NCBI GenBank assembly: GCA_014323675.1 | Contig: JACONN010000002.1 | Coordinates: 1,583,501-1,647,500, forward strand | Length of the DNA: 64,000 nucleotides | Source of the DNA: Hormoscilla sp. GM7CHS1pb | GTDB taxonomy: Bacteria; Cyanobacteriota; Cyanobacteriia; Cyanobacteriales; Desertifilaceae | Reading direction: 5' to 3' | Part shown: piece by piece, positions 30,463 through 38,948 of the stretch | How positions within the stretch are numbered: position 1 is the first letter of the stretch | Layout: every line of letters begins with the position of its first letter | The notes under the pieces: generated by a model | Database searches by the model: none | What the model was told of the DNA's origin: nothing | The model's input: the letters and a program-made list of their open reading frames with translations, nothing else | Position numbers and translations under genes: made by a program

Positions 30463-32810
30463 ATGAGACGCAGGAAAAAATCATTCATCTACAGGATTAA
30501 GCGAAAGGTAAGGCGCTGGTTCAGGCGCTGGCGGTGGCGCCCGATCCTGGGGTTGCTACTACTCTGCTTGACAGTACGCGCCCTCCCCTATCTCGCCCCT
30601 ATCCATAGCAGCGATATCCAGCAAAATCAACAGGCGATCGAGTTTACGGACCGCAACGGACTTGCTTTGGGAACCCTTCTGACTCGCAACCAGGAAAATA
30701 CCGCAGTCGTTCGTCTCGGGCAAGTATCGGATTACTTTATTCACGCAATAATTGCCGCAGAAGATAAGCGCTATTATCAACATGGGGCCCTGGACGTGCA
30801 GGCGATCGCCCGTTCTCTGTTAGAAGCGATGCAAGCAAAGCAGATCGTCAGCGGTGCATCGACAATTACCATGCAATTAGCGCGGATGCTAGACCCCAGT
30901 CCCCGCACTATAGCCAACAAAATTAGGGAAATTTGGCTGTCCTGGCGCTTAACCGCCGGGATGAGTAAAGGGGAAATTCTGGAAGCTTACATTAATAGAT
31001 TGCCAATGGGTGGTAATATCTATGGAGTAGAAGCAGCGGCCCGGACTTATTTCGGCATTCCCGCTGCGGAGTTGAATTTGGCCCAAGCTACTCTCCTAGC
31101 AGCTATTCCTAATGACCCCACTGACCTCAATCCTTATAGTAATTGGCAAGGGTTAAAGCAACGACAAGCTTACGCGATCGATCGCCTGGTAGCGGACGGG
31201 TACATTACCCCCACAGAAGGCGATCGGGCCTTCAGGGAAAAGATCTCTTTGCAACCGCGCAACAAAGGAATTATCGCCGCCCCCCATTTTCTGTTCTTTG
31301 TCGCCCAGCAACTCCCTCAGCAGCATCCTGCTGTAGTTAGAACCAGCATCGATCGCCCCTTGCAGCAGTTTGTGGAAGCGCAAGTGCAGCAAATAATTGA
31401 CGGTCTCGCCTCCCATAACGTTCGCAATGCTGCCGCCTTAGTAATAGACAATCATACTGGGGAAGTTTTAGCCTATGTTGGTTCTGCAGATTACAATAAC
31501 CCAGGCAAGTTAGGTCGCAATGATGGGGTGCAAGCTTTGCGACAACCGGGCAGTACTCTCAAACCTTTTCTGTACGAGTTGGCCTTAGAAAAACGTCTGA
31601 TCCATCCCAATACGATCTTAGCAGACGTACCCACCCATTACCCCATTCCCGGTGCCAAACTCTACAGTCTTCTAGATTACAGCGAAACCTTTCACGGACC
31701 GGTACGAGTCCGGGTCGCTTTGGCAAATTCTCTGAATATTCCCGCAGTCCGAGTCTTGGAACAAGTGGGAGTCAAAAATTTCCTCACCCGCCTGCATCAG
31801 CTAGGATTTTCACATCTAGACAAATCTCCACAATATTATGGTTTGGGGTTGGCCCTCGGTAGCGGCGAAGTCAGTCTCTGGGAGTTGGCCCGCGCCTACC
31901 TTACCCTCCCCCGACTCGGAGATGCGATCGGGTTATCCGTTATCCCCGTAAAAACATCTGAAAACCTTGAGTTTGAAGATTCACCTTTGAGGCGTGGGAC
32001 AATGGGATTAATTACAGATATGCTGAGTGACCCCCACGCCCGGGCGATCGAATTTGGTGTAGATTCAGTATTGAACTTACCCTTCCCCGCAGCAGTGAAA
32101 ACCGGGACATCTTCTAATTATCGCGATACCTGGACAGTAGGGTTTACTAAAGACTATACTGTGGCAACTTGGGTCGGGAATTTTAATGGCGATCGCATGC
32201 AAGAGGTATCCGGGGTTACGGGAGCAGCCCCACTTTGGCGGCGGATTATGTTACACTTGCACGAAACATCGGCACCCCCAGCATTTCCCCCACCGGAACA
32301 TCTCGTTCAACGACCGATCTGCGCCCTTTCCGGGTTGCGACCGACTCCAGCTTGTCCCGCTGTAGTGCGAGAATATTTCTATCCCGAAGACTTGGCAGAG
32401 TACGATCGCCATCTCGACAGTTTCTATCAGTTGGTATCTGATGAGAGTGACGATCTCGAGTATAGGATCGACTTGCCTCCAGAATACGACGAATGGGTCG
32501 CCATGCAGCACGCGCCCGCCCTGTTTGCTACGGACTTAAAAATTGTCTCCCCTCGGGATGGGATGTTTTCTTGCTAGAACCTGCATCCCGGGTCGAGTTC
32601 AAACTCGCTGGCATAGAGGATGAACCTGTAGAATGGTGGTTAAATGGGAAACAACTTGCCAGCGGACCATCCAATCATTTATTCTGGTCATTGCAGCCCG
32701 GTGACTGGACTTTGCAAGTTAAAGCTGGAGAAAAAAGCGATCGGGTGAATTTTGAGGTCCTGTTGGCCGAACATCGACCCACACCCCGGGGCTTTTCGAT
32801 CGGCAATTAG
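30463..32810 (+). CDS. pbpC: Penicillin-binding protein 1C (one frameshift near C-terminus)
   Basis: Bifunctional peptidoglycan synthase. It opens with a highly basic N-terminus and one membrane anchor (LGLLLLCLTVRALPYLA). The transglycosylase domain has AAEDKRYYQHGALDVQAIA and GASTITMQLARML. The transpeptidase has the active serine in PGSTLKPFLYELA, the SLN motif in ANSLNIPAVRV and KTG in AVKTGTSSNYRDTW. The frame ends at 32577 after PRDGMFSC. One missing G at GGG 32560-32562 restores PRDGDVFLLEPASRVEFKLA and the C-terminal PBP1C domain (EWWLNGKQLA, PGDWTLQVKAGE), giving 782 residues in total. It is usually linked to an alpha-2-macroglobulin gene; here that gene is 20 kb away. Confidence 0.92.
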
Positions 32811-32832
32811 ATCCCGTAATGCCAGAATGGGC

Positions 32833-32863
32833 GAAACCCGGTTTTTCGGGAAAACCGGGTTTC
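32833..32863. terminator. Strong hairpin between convergent genes
   Basis: GAAACCCGGTTTT pairs perfectly with AAAACCGGGTTTC around a TCGGG loop, 22 bases past the corrected pbpC stop and before the convergent TPR gene. It is probably a bidirectional terminator, although the sequence is also a common cyanobacterial repeat. Confidence 0.6.
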
Positions 32864-32979
32864 TGGGTACTGAGGCGATCGGCAACTTTATCAACGTCAA
32901 TAATCAATAAACTTCCATGAAAATTATCTCCGATCGCAAATTTGATGGGGTGCATCTCATCTTTGCAAAAATTTTAATG

Positions 32980-33070
32980 TCGTAGGTTGGGTTGAGGCAC
33001 GAAACCCAACCCGCGATATGTTGTTGGCGCTGGACTTGTTGGGTTTCCTAACGTCAACCCAACCTACGAA
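32980..33070. repeat. Inverted repeat of the GTAGGTTGGGTT type
   Basis: CGTAGGTTGGGTTGAGG at 32982 is matched by the complement (TCAACCCAACCTACG) ending near 33068, with GAAACCCAACC inside. A half copy appears at about 38391. This is a dispersed intergenic repeat typical of cyanobacterial genomes. Confidence 0.7.
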
Positions 33071-33114
33071 TGTCTTTATCAACTACGAACCTCGGCAAAC
33101 GCAAAGCGCGTTTA

Positions 33115-34299
33115 CTACGAACCCGGGGTCTTCGATCGCACTTTTTCTATCTGCACGGTAAAATATTCTGAATCGACTCTCAACTCTGAAGCTAACTCTA
33201 ATCCCTCCTTAAATGCCTCTAATGCTTTCCCATATTCTTCTCGATCTACGTGAATCTGTCCAATCAGATCGTAAGTCTTCATCTTACCATACATATCATA
33301 GGAGCGATCGTGTACATACAGCAACTGCCTGTAAACCGCTAAGGCAAACTCGGCCCGATCGGACTCTCGATACAGTTGCCCCAACCTTGACAAGGCTACC
33401 GCTGCATCGCTAAACTGCTGCAAGGATTCTGCTAACTCGTAAGCTGCTTGATAATATTCCGCTGCTGCTGCCATTTTCCCCGTAGCTACATAGTCAGAAC
33501 CAATGCTTATTTGCAATTCCGGAATCTCTGTTAAATTGTCCCCTTCCAGGTATAATTCCACTAGCTGGTTTTTGACTTCGATCGCCCGATCTGGCATTCC
33601 CCCTCGGTCGTAAATGTATGCAAGCTGCTGCCCATAGATTAACTGACTCGCCCGATCGCCCTCTGACACCTTTAACGCCAGCAACTCTCCATACGCTGTT
33701 GCTGCCTCCACATAATCAAACCAACTCAAATGCAGTTGGCCGATCTTATTTAACATCTCCGCGATCGCCCCCTTGTCTTCCGATCGCCTTGCTGCTGCGA
33801 TCGTTTCTGCATACACGGACAGGGCTAGATCGGGCGATCGCATCTGTTCGTAAGCGGACCCCAGTTCCGACAATAGCACCATATTCTGGGACGATGACGC
33901 CTGTTCCTGCACCGACTGCAACCGCCCCTTCACTACCAACAACTCCTCCGACCGATTTTCCCCCCAGGCGATCGCCCCAACTCTCCCCAATGCTTCCACT
34001 TCCGCCATCGGCCCCAAACTCCGTCGCAGTCGCAACTCTCGATACCAGATCTCAAACGCCTTCTGCCTATTACCTCTATCTAACTGGGTCATGGCCGATC
34101 TATGCAACCCGTCCAGCTGGGCCAGGAAATCCTGCTTTTCCCCAGGAGACATTGGTTTTTGAGGCAGCAGCGGGTCTGGTTCAGTCATCTCCAACGGACT
34201 GGGAGGCAGATCGCGCTTCTTGGCCGACACCCTTGGAGATCCGGCAAAACTCACAACTAACATTGCCAACGTCAAGCCCAGCAGTTTTTGCCCTTTCAT
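33115..34299 (-). CDS. Secreted tetratricopeptide-repeat protein
   Basis: About 394 residues. It starts with a cleavable signal peptide (MKGQKLLGLTLAMLVVSFAG, then SPRVSA), so it should act in the periplasm or thylakoid lumen. From about residue 100 on it is built of TPR helices (e.g. ALSVYAETIAAARRSEDKGA, AIAEMLNKIGQLHLSWFDYV, AAEYYQAAYELAESLQQF). I set the start at ATG 34299 because it follows GAGGAATGGG and begins the signal peptide; the longer frame from 34389 adds 30 unlikely residues. It is divergent from purD, with starts about 90 bases apart. The partner is unknown. Confidence 0.8.
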   Translation of the reverse strand: MKGQKLLGLTLAMLVVSFAGSPRVSAKKRDLPPSPLEMTEPDPLLPQKPMSPGEKQDFLAQLDGLHRSAMTQLDRGNRQKAFEIWYRELRLRRSLGPMAEVEALGRVGAIAWGENRSEELLVVKGRLQSVQEQASSSQNMVLLSELGSAYEQMRSPDLALSVYAETIAAARRSEDKGAIAEMLNKIGQLHLSWFDYVEAATAYGELLALKVSEGDRASQLIYGQQLAYIYDRGGMPDRAIEVKNQLVELYLEGDNLTEIPELQISIGSDYVATGKMAAAAEYYQAAYELAESLQQFSDAAVALSRLGQLYRESDRAEFALAVYRQLLYVHDRSYDMYGKMKTYDLIGQIHVDREEYGKALEAFKEGLELASELRVDSEYFTVQIEKVRSKTPGS

Positions 34300-34391
34300 T
34301 GCCCATTCCTCAGTAGATTTTACCAGACCCCGCTTTTTGCTTAACATTATGTCATAATATAAGCATTTTGAATAGTAAAAGCGAGGCACAG

Positions 34392-35681
34392 GTGAAAATT
34401 GTAGTCCTTGGCAGTGGAGGTCGAGAACACGCCATTACCAGAACTTTATTGCGATCGCCCCAGGTGGAACGAGTCTTCTGCGTACCGGGCAATGGCGGCA
34501 CAGCTACTACTGACCGCTGTCAGAACCTGGCCTTGACGGTGGATGACTTCCCCGGTATCGGACAATTTTGCTCCGATAATCAGATATCCCTGGTAGTAGT
34601 CGGTCCGGAATTGCCCCTATCCCAGGGTATTACAGACTACCTACAACAGCAACAAATTCCTGTTTTCGGTCCTACCAAGGCCGGGGCTCAAATTGAGTCC
34701 AGCAAAGCTTGGGCAAAAGCATTGATGGCAACAGCGGGCATCCCTACGGCCTTCGCTTCTGTATTTACAGATGCTAACACGGCTAAAGCTTACGTGCAAA
34801 CTGGAAAACTCCCGATCGTCGTCAAGGCAGATGGTTTGGCCGCTGGTAAGGGCGTCACGGTTGCTACTACTTTAGCAGCAGCAGAAGCCGCGATCGAGAC
34901 TGCCTTTTCAGGTAAATTTGGGGCGGCGGGTTCCCAGATCCTGATTGAAGAATGCCTATATGGTCAAGAAGTCTCGATTCTCGCTTTAACTGACGGTCAA
35001 GCAATTATACCCCTATTGAGCGCCCAAGACCACAAGCGCATTGGCGAAGGAGATACGGGCCCTAATACTGGTGGCATGGGTGCCTATGCCCCCGCTCCCA
35101 TTATCACCCCAAACCTGATGCAACGCATTGAAAAAGAAATTCTTTCCCCTGCAGTGCGGGCAATGGCCGATCGGGGTATAGTTTACCGAGGCGTTCTCTA
35201 CGCGGGTTTGATGATTACCCCCTCTGGGGACCCCAAGGTAATCGAATTTAATTGTCGCTTTGGCGATCCCGAAATTCAAGCTATTCTCCCCCTCCTAGAA
35301 ACTCCCTTAGAAGAAATACTATACGCTACCGCCACGGGACGCTTGGCAGAACTAGGCCCGTCTGGGCGCAGCATCGCCTGGAAAAATGAAGTCTGTGCTT
35401 GTGTTGTCCTGGCAGCTAATGGTTATCCGGGAACCTACGAGAAAGGTAAAGCGATCGCAGGGATCGAGCGGGCGGAAGAGAAGGGGGCCATTGTCTTCCA
35501 AGCGGGCACCAGACTGCAAGGGCAACAACTACTCACAGATGGCGGTCGCGTCCTCAACATTGTAGCAACGGATTCAACCTTCGATCGAGCCTTTGCCCGC
35601 GCCTATGCTGCGGTAGACTGCATCGGGTTTGAAGGTATGTACTATAGACAGGATATCGGTCACCGCGTGATTAAAGCATGA
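34392..35681 (+). CDS. purD: Phosphoribosylamine-glycine ligase
   Basis: ATP-grasp enzyme of purine synthesis joining phosphoribosylamine and glycine to give GAR. The N-terminus VKIVVLGSGGREHAI, the ATP-grasp segments PIVVKADGLAAGKGVTVATT and GPNTGGMGAYAPAP, and the C-terminal VIEFNCRFGDPEIQAILPLL are diagnostic; 429 residues is normal. GTG 34392 is the start (GCGAGGCACAG before it), not the TTG at 34368. nblS lies downstream on the same strand across about 150 bases of tandem repeat. The purD-nblS neighbourhood is familiar from other cyanobacteria. Confidence 0.95.
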   Translation: MKIVVLGSGGREHAITRTLLRSPQVERVFCVPGNGGTATTDRCQNLALTVDDFPGIGQFCSDNQISLVVVGPELPLSQGITDYLQQQQIPVFGPTKAGAQIESSKAWAKALMATAGIPTAFASVFTDANTAKAYVQTGKLPIVVKADGLAAGKGVTVATTLAAAEAAIETAFSGKFGAAGSQILIEECLYGQEVSILALTDGQAIIPLLSAQDHKRIGEGDTGPNTGGMGAYAPAPIITPNLMQRIEKEILSPAVRAMADRGIVYRGVLYAGLMITPSGDPKVIEFNCRFGDPEIQAILPLLETPLEEILYATATGRLAELGPSGRSIAWKNEVCACVVLAANGYPGTYEKGKAIAGIERAEEKGAIVFQAGTRLQGQQLLTDGGRVLNIVATDSTFDRAFARAYAAVDCIGFEGMYYRQDIGHRVIKA

Positions 35682-35699
35682 CTACCGTGATGTATTCAT

Positions 35700-35812
35700 C
35701 CGCCCTACGTTTTGACCCGGGCAGGCGAGACGCCCGCCCTACGTTTTGACCCGGGCAGGCGAGACGCCCGCCCTACGTTTTGACCCGGGCAGGCGAGACG
35801 GCCCGCCCTACT
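35700..35812. repeat. 34-bp tandem repeat between purD and nblS, about 3 copies
   Basis: Three consecutive units of CCTACGTTTTGACCCGGGCA plus GGCGAGACGCCCGC; the third has one extra G (GACGGCCC). The unit contains the inverted pair GGGC...GCCC. It lies in the purD-nblS gap and could act as a processing or attenuation element. Confidence 0.75.
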
Positions 35813-35831
35813 TAACTAACAACTGACAGAT

Positions 35832-37947
35832 ATGATCGCGTTAATCAAGAAGATTCGAGAAATTATAGCCAACTGGTGGTCCGAGTTTACCCTGCAAACC
35901 AGATTAATGGCAGCAGCCACCTTGGCCGTAAGTTTAATTATGAGTGGTCTGACATTCTGGGCGGTCAATAGCATTCAACAGGATGCCCGTCTGAGTGATA
36001 CCCGCTTTGGTCGCGACCTGGGTCTACTCCTAGTTTCTAATATAGCACCCCCGATCGCAGAAGGCAATCTCACAGAAGTGGCTCGCTTTTCCCAGCGCTT
36101 CTATGAAAATACTGATAATATTCGCTATATGCTGTACGCCGATGAAGAGGGCAATATTTTCTTCGGATTACCTTTTTGGGAGTCGGAAGTGCATAGTTCC
36201 CTGACAATTAAGCGGCGCATGCAGTTACCAGCAGAGTTCGGTCGTGATGCCCAGTTTCCCTTTGTCCGACAGCATCAAACTCCTTCCGGAGAAGTCACTG
36301 ATGTCTTCGTTCCGATTACCCACTCAGGCCAAAATTTGGGAGTATTGGCCCTGGGCATTAATCCTAACCCGACTGTGGTCACTTCCTCCCATCTTACCCG
36401 GGATGTGACGATCGCGGTTTTTGTCTCGATCTGGGTAATGGTAATCCTGGGTGGAGTATTTAATGCCTTGACGATCACCAAACCGATTAAAGAATTGCTA
36501 GTGGGGGTAAAAAACATTGCTGCTGGGAATTTCAAGCAGCGAGTCGATCTACCTTTGAGTGGGGAACTGGGGGAATTAATCCTCAGTTTCAACGAAATGG
36601 CGGAACGACTAGAACGGTATGAGGAACAAAATATTGAAGAAATGACCGCCGAAAAAGTGAAGCTGGAAACCCTAGTGTCCACGATCGCCGATGGGGCGGT
36701 GTTGCTAGACCCAGATTTACAGGTGATGCTAGTTAACCCCACGGCACAACGAATTTTTGGCTGGGAAGATAAATCCGTGGTAGGCTCTAAGGTACTGGAT
36801 AAACTGCCGCCCCTAGTGCAGGTGAAACTGACGCGACCCCTACATGAAATTGCCGCTGGCAAAATGCCGACAGCAACTAGAGATGGTGCCGAGTTTCGCA
36901 TCACTCTCACGGAACCAGTAAACCGTACAATCAGGATTTTACTGACGACTTTACTCTCCCACCGGGCGACGGGAGAAGAGTCCCTCTGTAAAAGCTGTCT
37001 CCACGATCGGGAGGATACCTGTAGGTTCCCCGATCGTCCCCATGTCACGGAATGCGTCCTCTACGAACATCATGCCAGCAATCATATAATTGAGCAATAC
37101 CGGGAAAGCTTGAAGGGCATTGCCATCACGGTGCAAGACATTACTCGCGAAGTAGAATTAAATGAAGCCAAGTCCCAGTTTATCAGCAACGTCTCTCATG
37201 AGTTAAGGACGCCTCTATTTAATATTAAAGGATTTATCGAGACTCTTTACGAGTACGGCGAAGAACTGACGCAAGCGGAACGTCGCGATTTCCTGGAAAC
37301 CGCCAATCACGAGACCGATCGCCTCACGCGCCTGGTGAACGACGTGTTAGACTTGTCGAGACTAGAAACATCCTGTCGGATCTATCATTTTAATCCCGTA
37401 GACATCGGGCAACCGGTAGAACAAACCTTGCGGAATTATCAGCTGCATGCTAAGGATAAGGGAATTGAACTGCTACAGGATATCGAAGCTAATTTGCCCC
37501 CAGTATTAGGGAACTACGATCTCTTACTGCAGGTATTTACCAATCTCGTGGGGAATGCGCTGAAGTTCACCGAGTCAGGGGGACGAGTGATGATTCGCGC
37601 CTATCTGTTAGAAGATGCATTCCCAGAACTAATGATAGAACATAAAAGGCAAGCGGTGCGAATAGAGATATCAGATACAGGAGTTGGGATTGACAAACAG
37701 GACCAGCAAGCGATATTCGATCGATTTGTCCGGGTGGAAAAACCGAGTTCACACTCTCGAAGGTACGGGATTAGGTTTGTCGATCGTCCGGAATATAATG
37801 GAGAAGCATCACAGTCGGATCCAGTTAGTGAGTGAAGTAGGAGTGGGGACTACGTTCTGGTTCGACTTAGCAGTATATCGGGAAAAGCAGGTATCGGGAG
37901 AAGATGTAATTATAGGGCGGGAATCTTATTTATCCGAGGTATCGTAG
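35832..37947 (+). CDS. nblS: NblS/Hik33-type sensor histidine kinase (frameshift near C-terminus)
   Basis: Membrane sensor kinase that in other cyanobacteria controls responses to high light, cold, nutrient and osmotic stress, with RpaB as the main partner. Layout: membrane helix (LMAAATLAVSLIMSGLTFWA), periplasmic/extracytosolic sensor, second helix (FVSIWVMVILGGVFNALTI), HAMP (NIAAGNFKQRVDLPL), PAS (IADGAVLLDPDLQVMLVNPT), a Cys-rich insert at about residues 380-415, HisKA with FISNVSHELRTPLFNIKGF, and ATPase N-box NLVGNALKFTESGG with DTGVGID. The frame derails at about 37750 (SSHSRRYGI). Restoring two bases gives SSHTLEGTGLGLSIVRNIME, the G2 box, and about 705 residues. As NblS is essential where tested, the shift is probably an error in the sequence. 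Confidence 0.92.
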
Positions 37948-37954
37948 GGCGGAA

Positions 37955-38065
37955 TGTCACTTCAGTGATTCCGGGGTTCGTAGTAATCACTTCAGTGATT
38001 CCGGGGTTCGTAGTAATCGCTTTAGCGATTCCGAGGTTCGTAGTAATCGCTTTAGAGATTCCGGG
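37955..38065. repeat. 30-bp tandem repeat, about 4 copies
   Basis: Units of about 30 bases with GGTTCGTAGTAATC and CACTTCAGTGATTCCGGG repeat head to tail; later copies read GCTTTAGCGATT or GCTTTAGAGATT. Each unit has a small internal palindrome (ATCACTTCAGTGAT). The array replaces the 5' part of the SRAP fragment that follows. Confidence 0.7.
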
Positions 38066-38290
38066 GCCTTATTTGCCTTTGCGGGTTTATGGGATACATG
38101 GCAGTCTAGGGAGGGAGACAAGATCGTCTCTTGTACGATTTTGACAACTGCTGCTAACGAACGGGTGGGTCACATTCATCAGCGGATGCCAGTAATTATG
38201 TCCCCAGCAGCTTACTCTCAATGGTTATATCCCGAGAACAAGAATATTCAAGAACTATTGCCATTATTCGAGCAAAATGCTAACATATAA
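38066..38290 (+). pseudogene. C-terminal fragment of an SRAP (HMCES/YedK) protein
   Basis: The plus frame from about 38066 to the TAA at 38288 reads LFAFAGLWDTW, then SCTILTTAANERVGHIHQRM and PVIMSPAAYSQWL. These are the C-terminal landmarks of SRAP-domain proteins, which crosslink to abasic sites in single-stranded DNA. The N-terminus with the catalytic Cys2 is absent; a 30-bp tandem repeat array abuts the fragment where it should be. Confidence 0.75.
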
Positions 38291-38516
38291 CATAGATAGT
38301 AGCATATCCAGTCAGTTCGGCAGTCAATAATGCTAGGAACGATCGGGCAGAAGGCATCCAGGCGCATAACGGCAAAGAAACCGGGTTTTTGTAGGTTGGG
38401 TTTCGTACCTCACCAGAGGTTGCTGAACCTGAAATGCCCGATCGTTCAAAGCAGATTGCCGGCGAGGCAGAGCCTCATTTTTACGTTCCCTGCCAGAGAC
38501 AGGGAAGGAGAAATGA

Positions 38517-38870
38517 TTACAAAGAGATCAGCAAGCTGAAGATTACCAACCCCAGCAGCACTAACCAGGTCATATTCCGCCTGACCCAGAATTGAATTCC
38601 TTGACTGCTGAAGATATTTCTATTAAGATTGTACTCAACAATTGGTTCGTAAATATCTTGGTAGAGAGTACAATCTCTAGCAGAGGGGCGCTGAGGAAAG
38701 TCACAGGTATCATCGGCGTGGTAAGTGCAACAGTTGCACAAAGGTTCGTCCCCCGTAGCGCGGTGTAAAGGGATGCCCGGATGACCGTATGCTTTCAGGA
38801 CCAGACCGCAATGGGGACAGAAAACAGCTTGAGAATTGATAGATTGGTGACAGCGAGGACAATCGGACAT
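38517..38870 (-). CDS. Zinc-ribbon membrane protein with an NblS-like cysteine motif
   Basis: About 117 residues. The N-terminus MSDCPRCHQSINSQAVFCPH is a C4 zinc ribbon. The middle (HRATGDEPLCNCC, DTCDFPQRP, CTLYQD) contains CxxC-x5-DTCxFPxRP-x4-CxLY. The C-terminus is one membrane helix (MTWLVLLGLVIFSLLISL), so it is anchored with the ribbon in the cytoplasm. The same cysteine motif, with identical spacing, is in the insert of NblS 1.5 kb away. I know no function. The start is either ATG 38870 or 38900; the former begins the ribbon. It is divergent from the kinase-FGE gene. Confidence 0.75.
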   Translation of the reverse strand: MSDCPRCHQSINSQAVFCPHCGLVLKAYGHPGIPLHRATGDEPLCNCCTYHADDTCDFPQRPSARDCTLYQDIYEPIVEYNLNRNIFSSQGIQFWVRRNMTWLVLLGLVIFSLLISL

Positions 38871-38948
38871 GAGATAATTGTGATATTCAGTCTTACCCAT
38901 ATTAAGATATCATATTGACGGCGACCCAGACCATTCAGAGGAACAGTC

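Noticed and set aside
32836..32860. Riboswitch-like structure after pbpC
   Set aside because: It is a simple hairpin between convergent genes and a familiar dispersed repeat.
33618..34316. 232-codon frame opposite the TPR gene
   Set aside because: Composition is a shadow of the TPR protein; it has no recognisable domain and lies wholly antisense to a gene with signal peptide and ribosome site.
36275..37048. 257-codon frame opposite nblS
   Set aside because: Antisense shadow of a conserved kinase.
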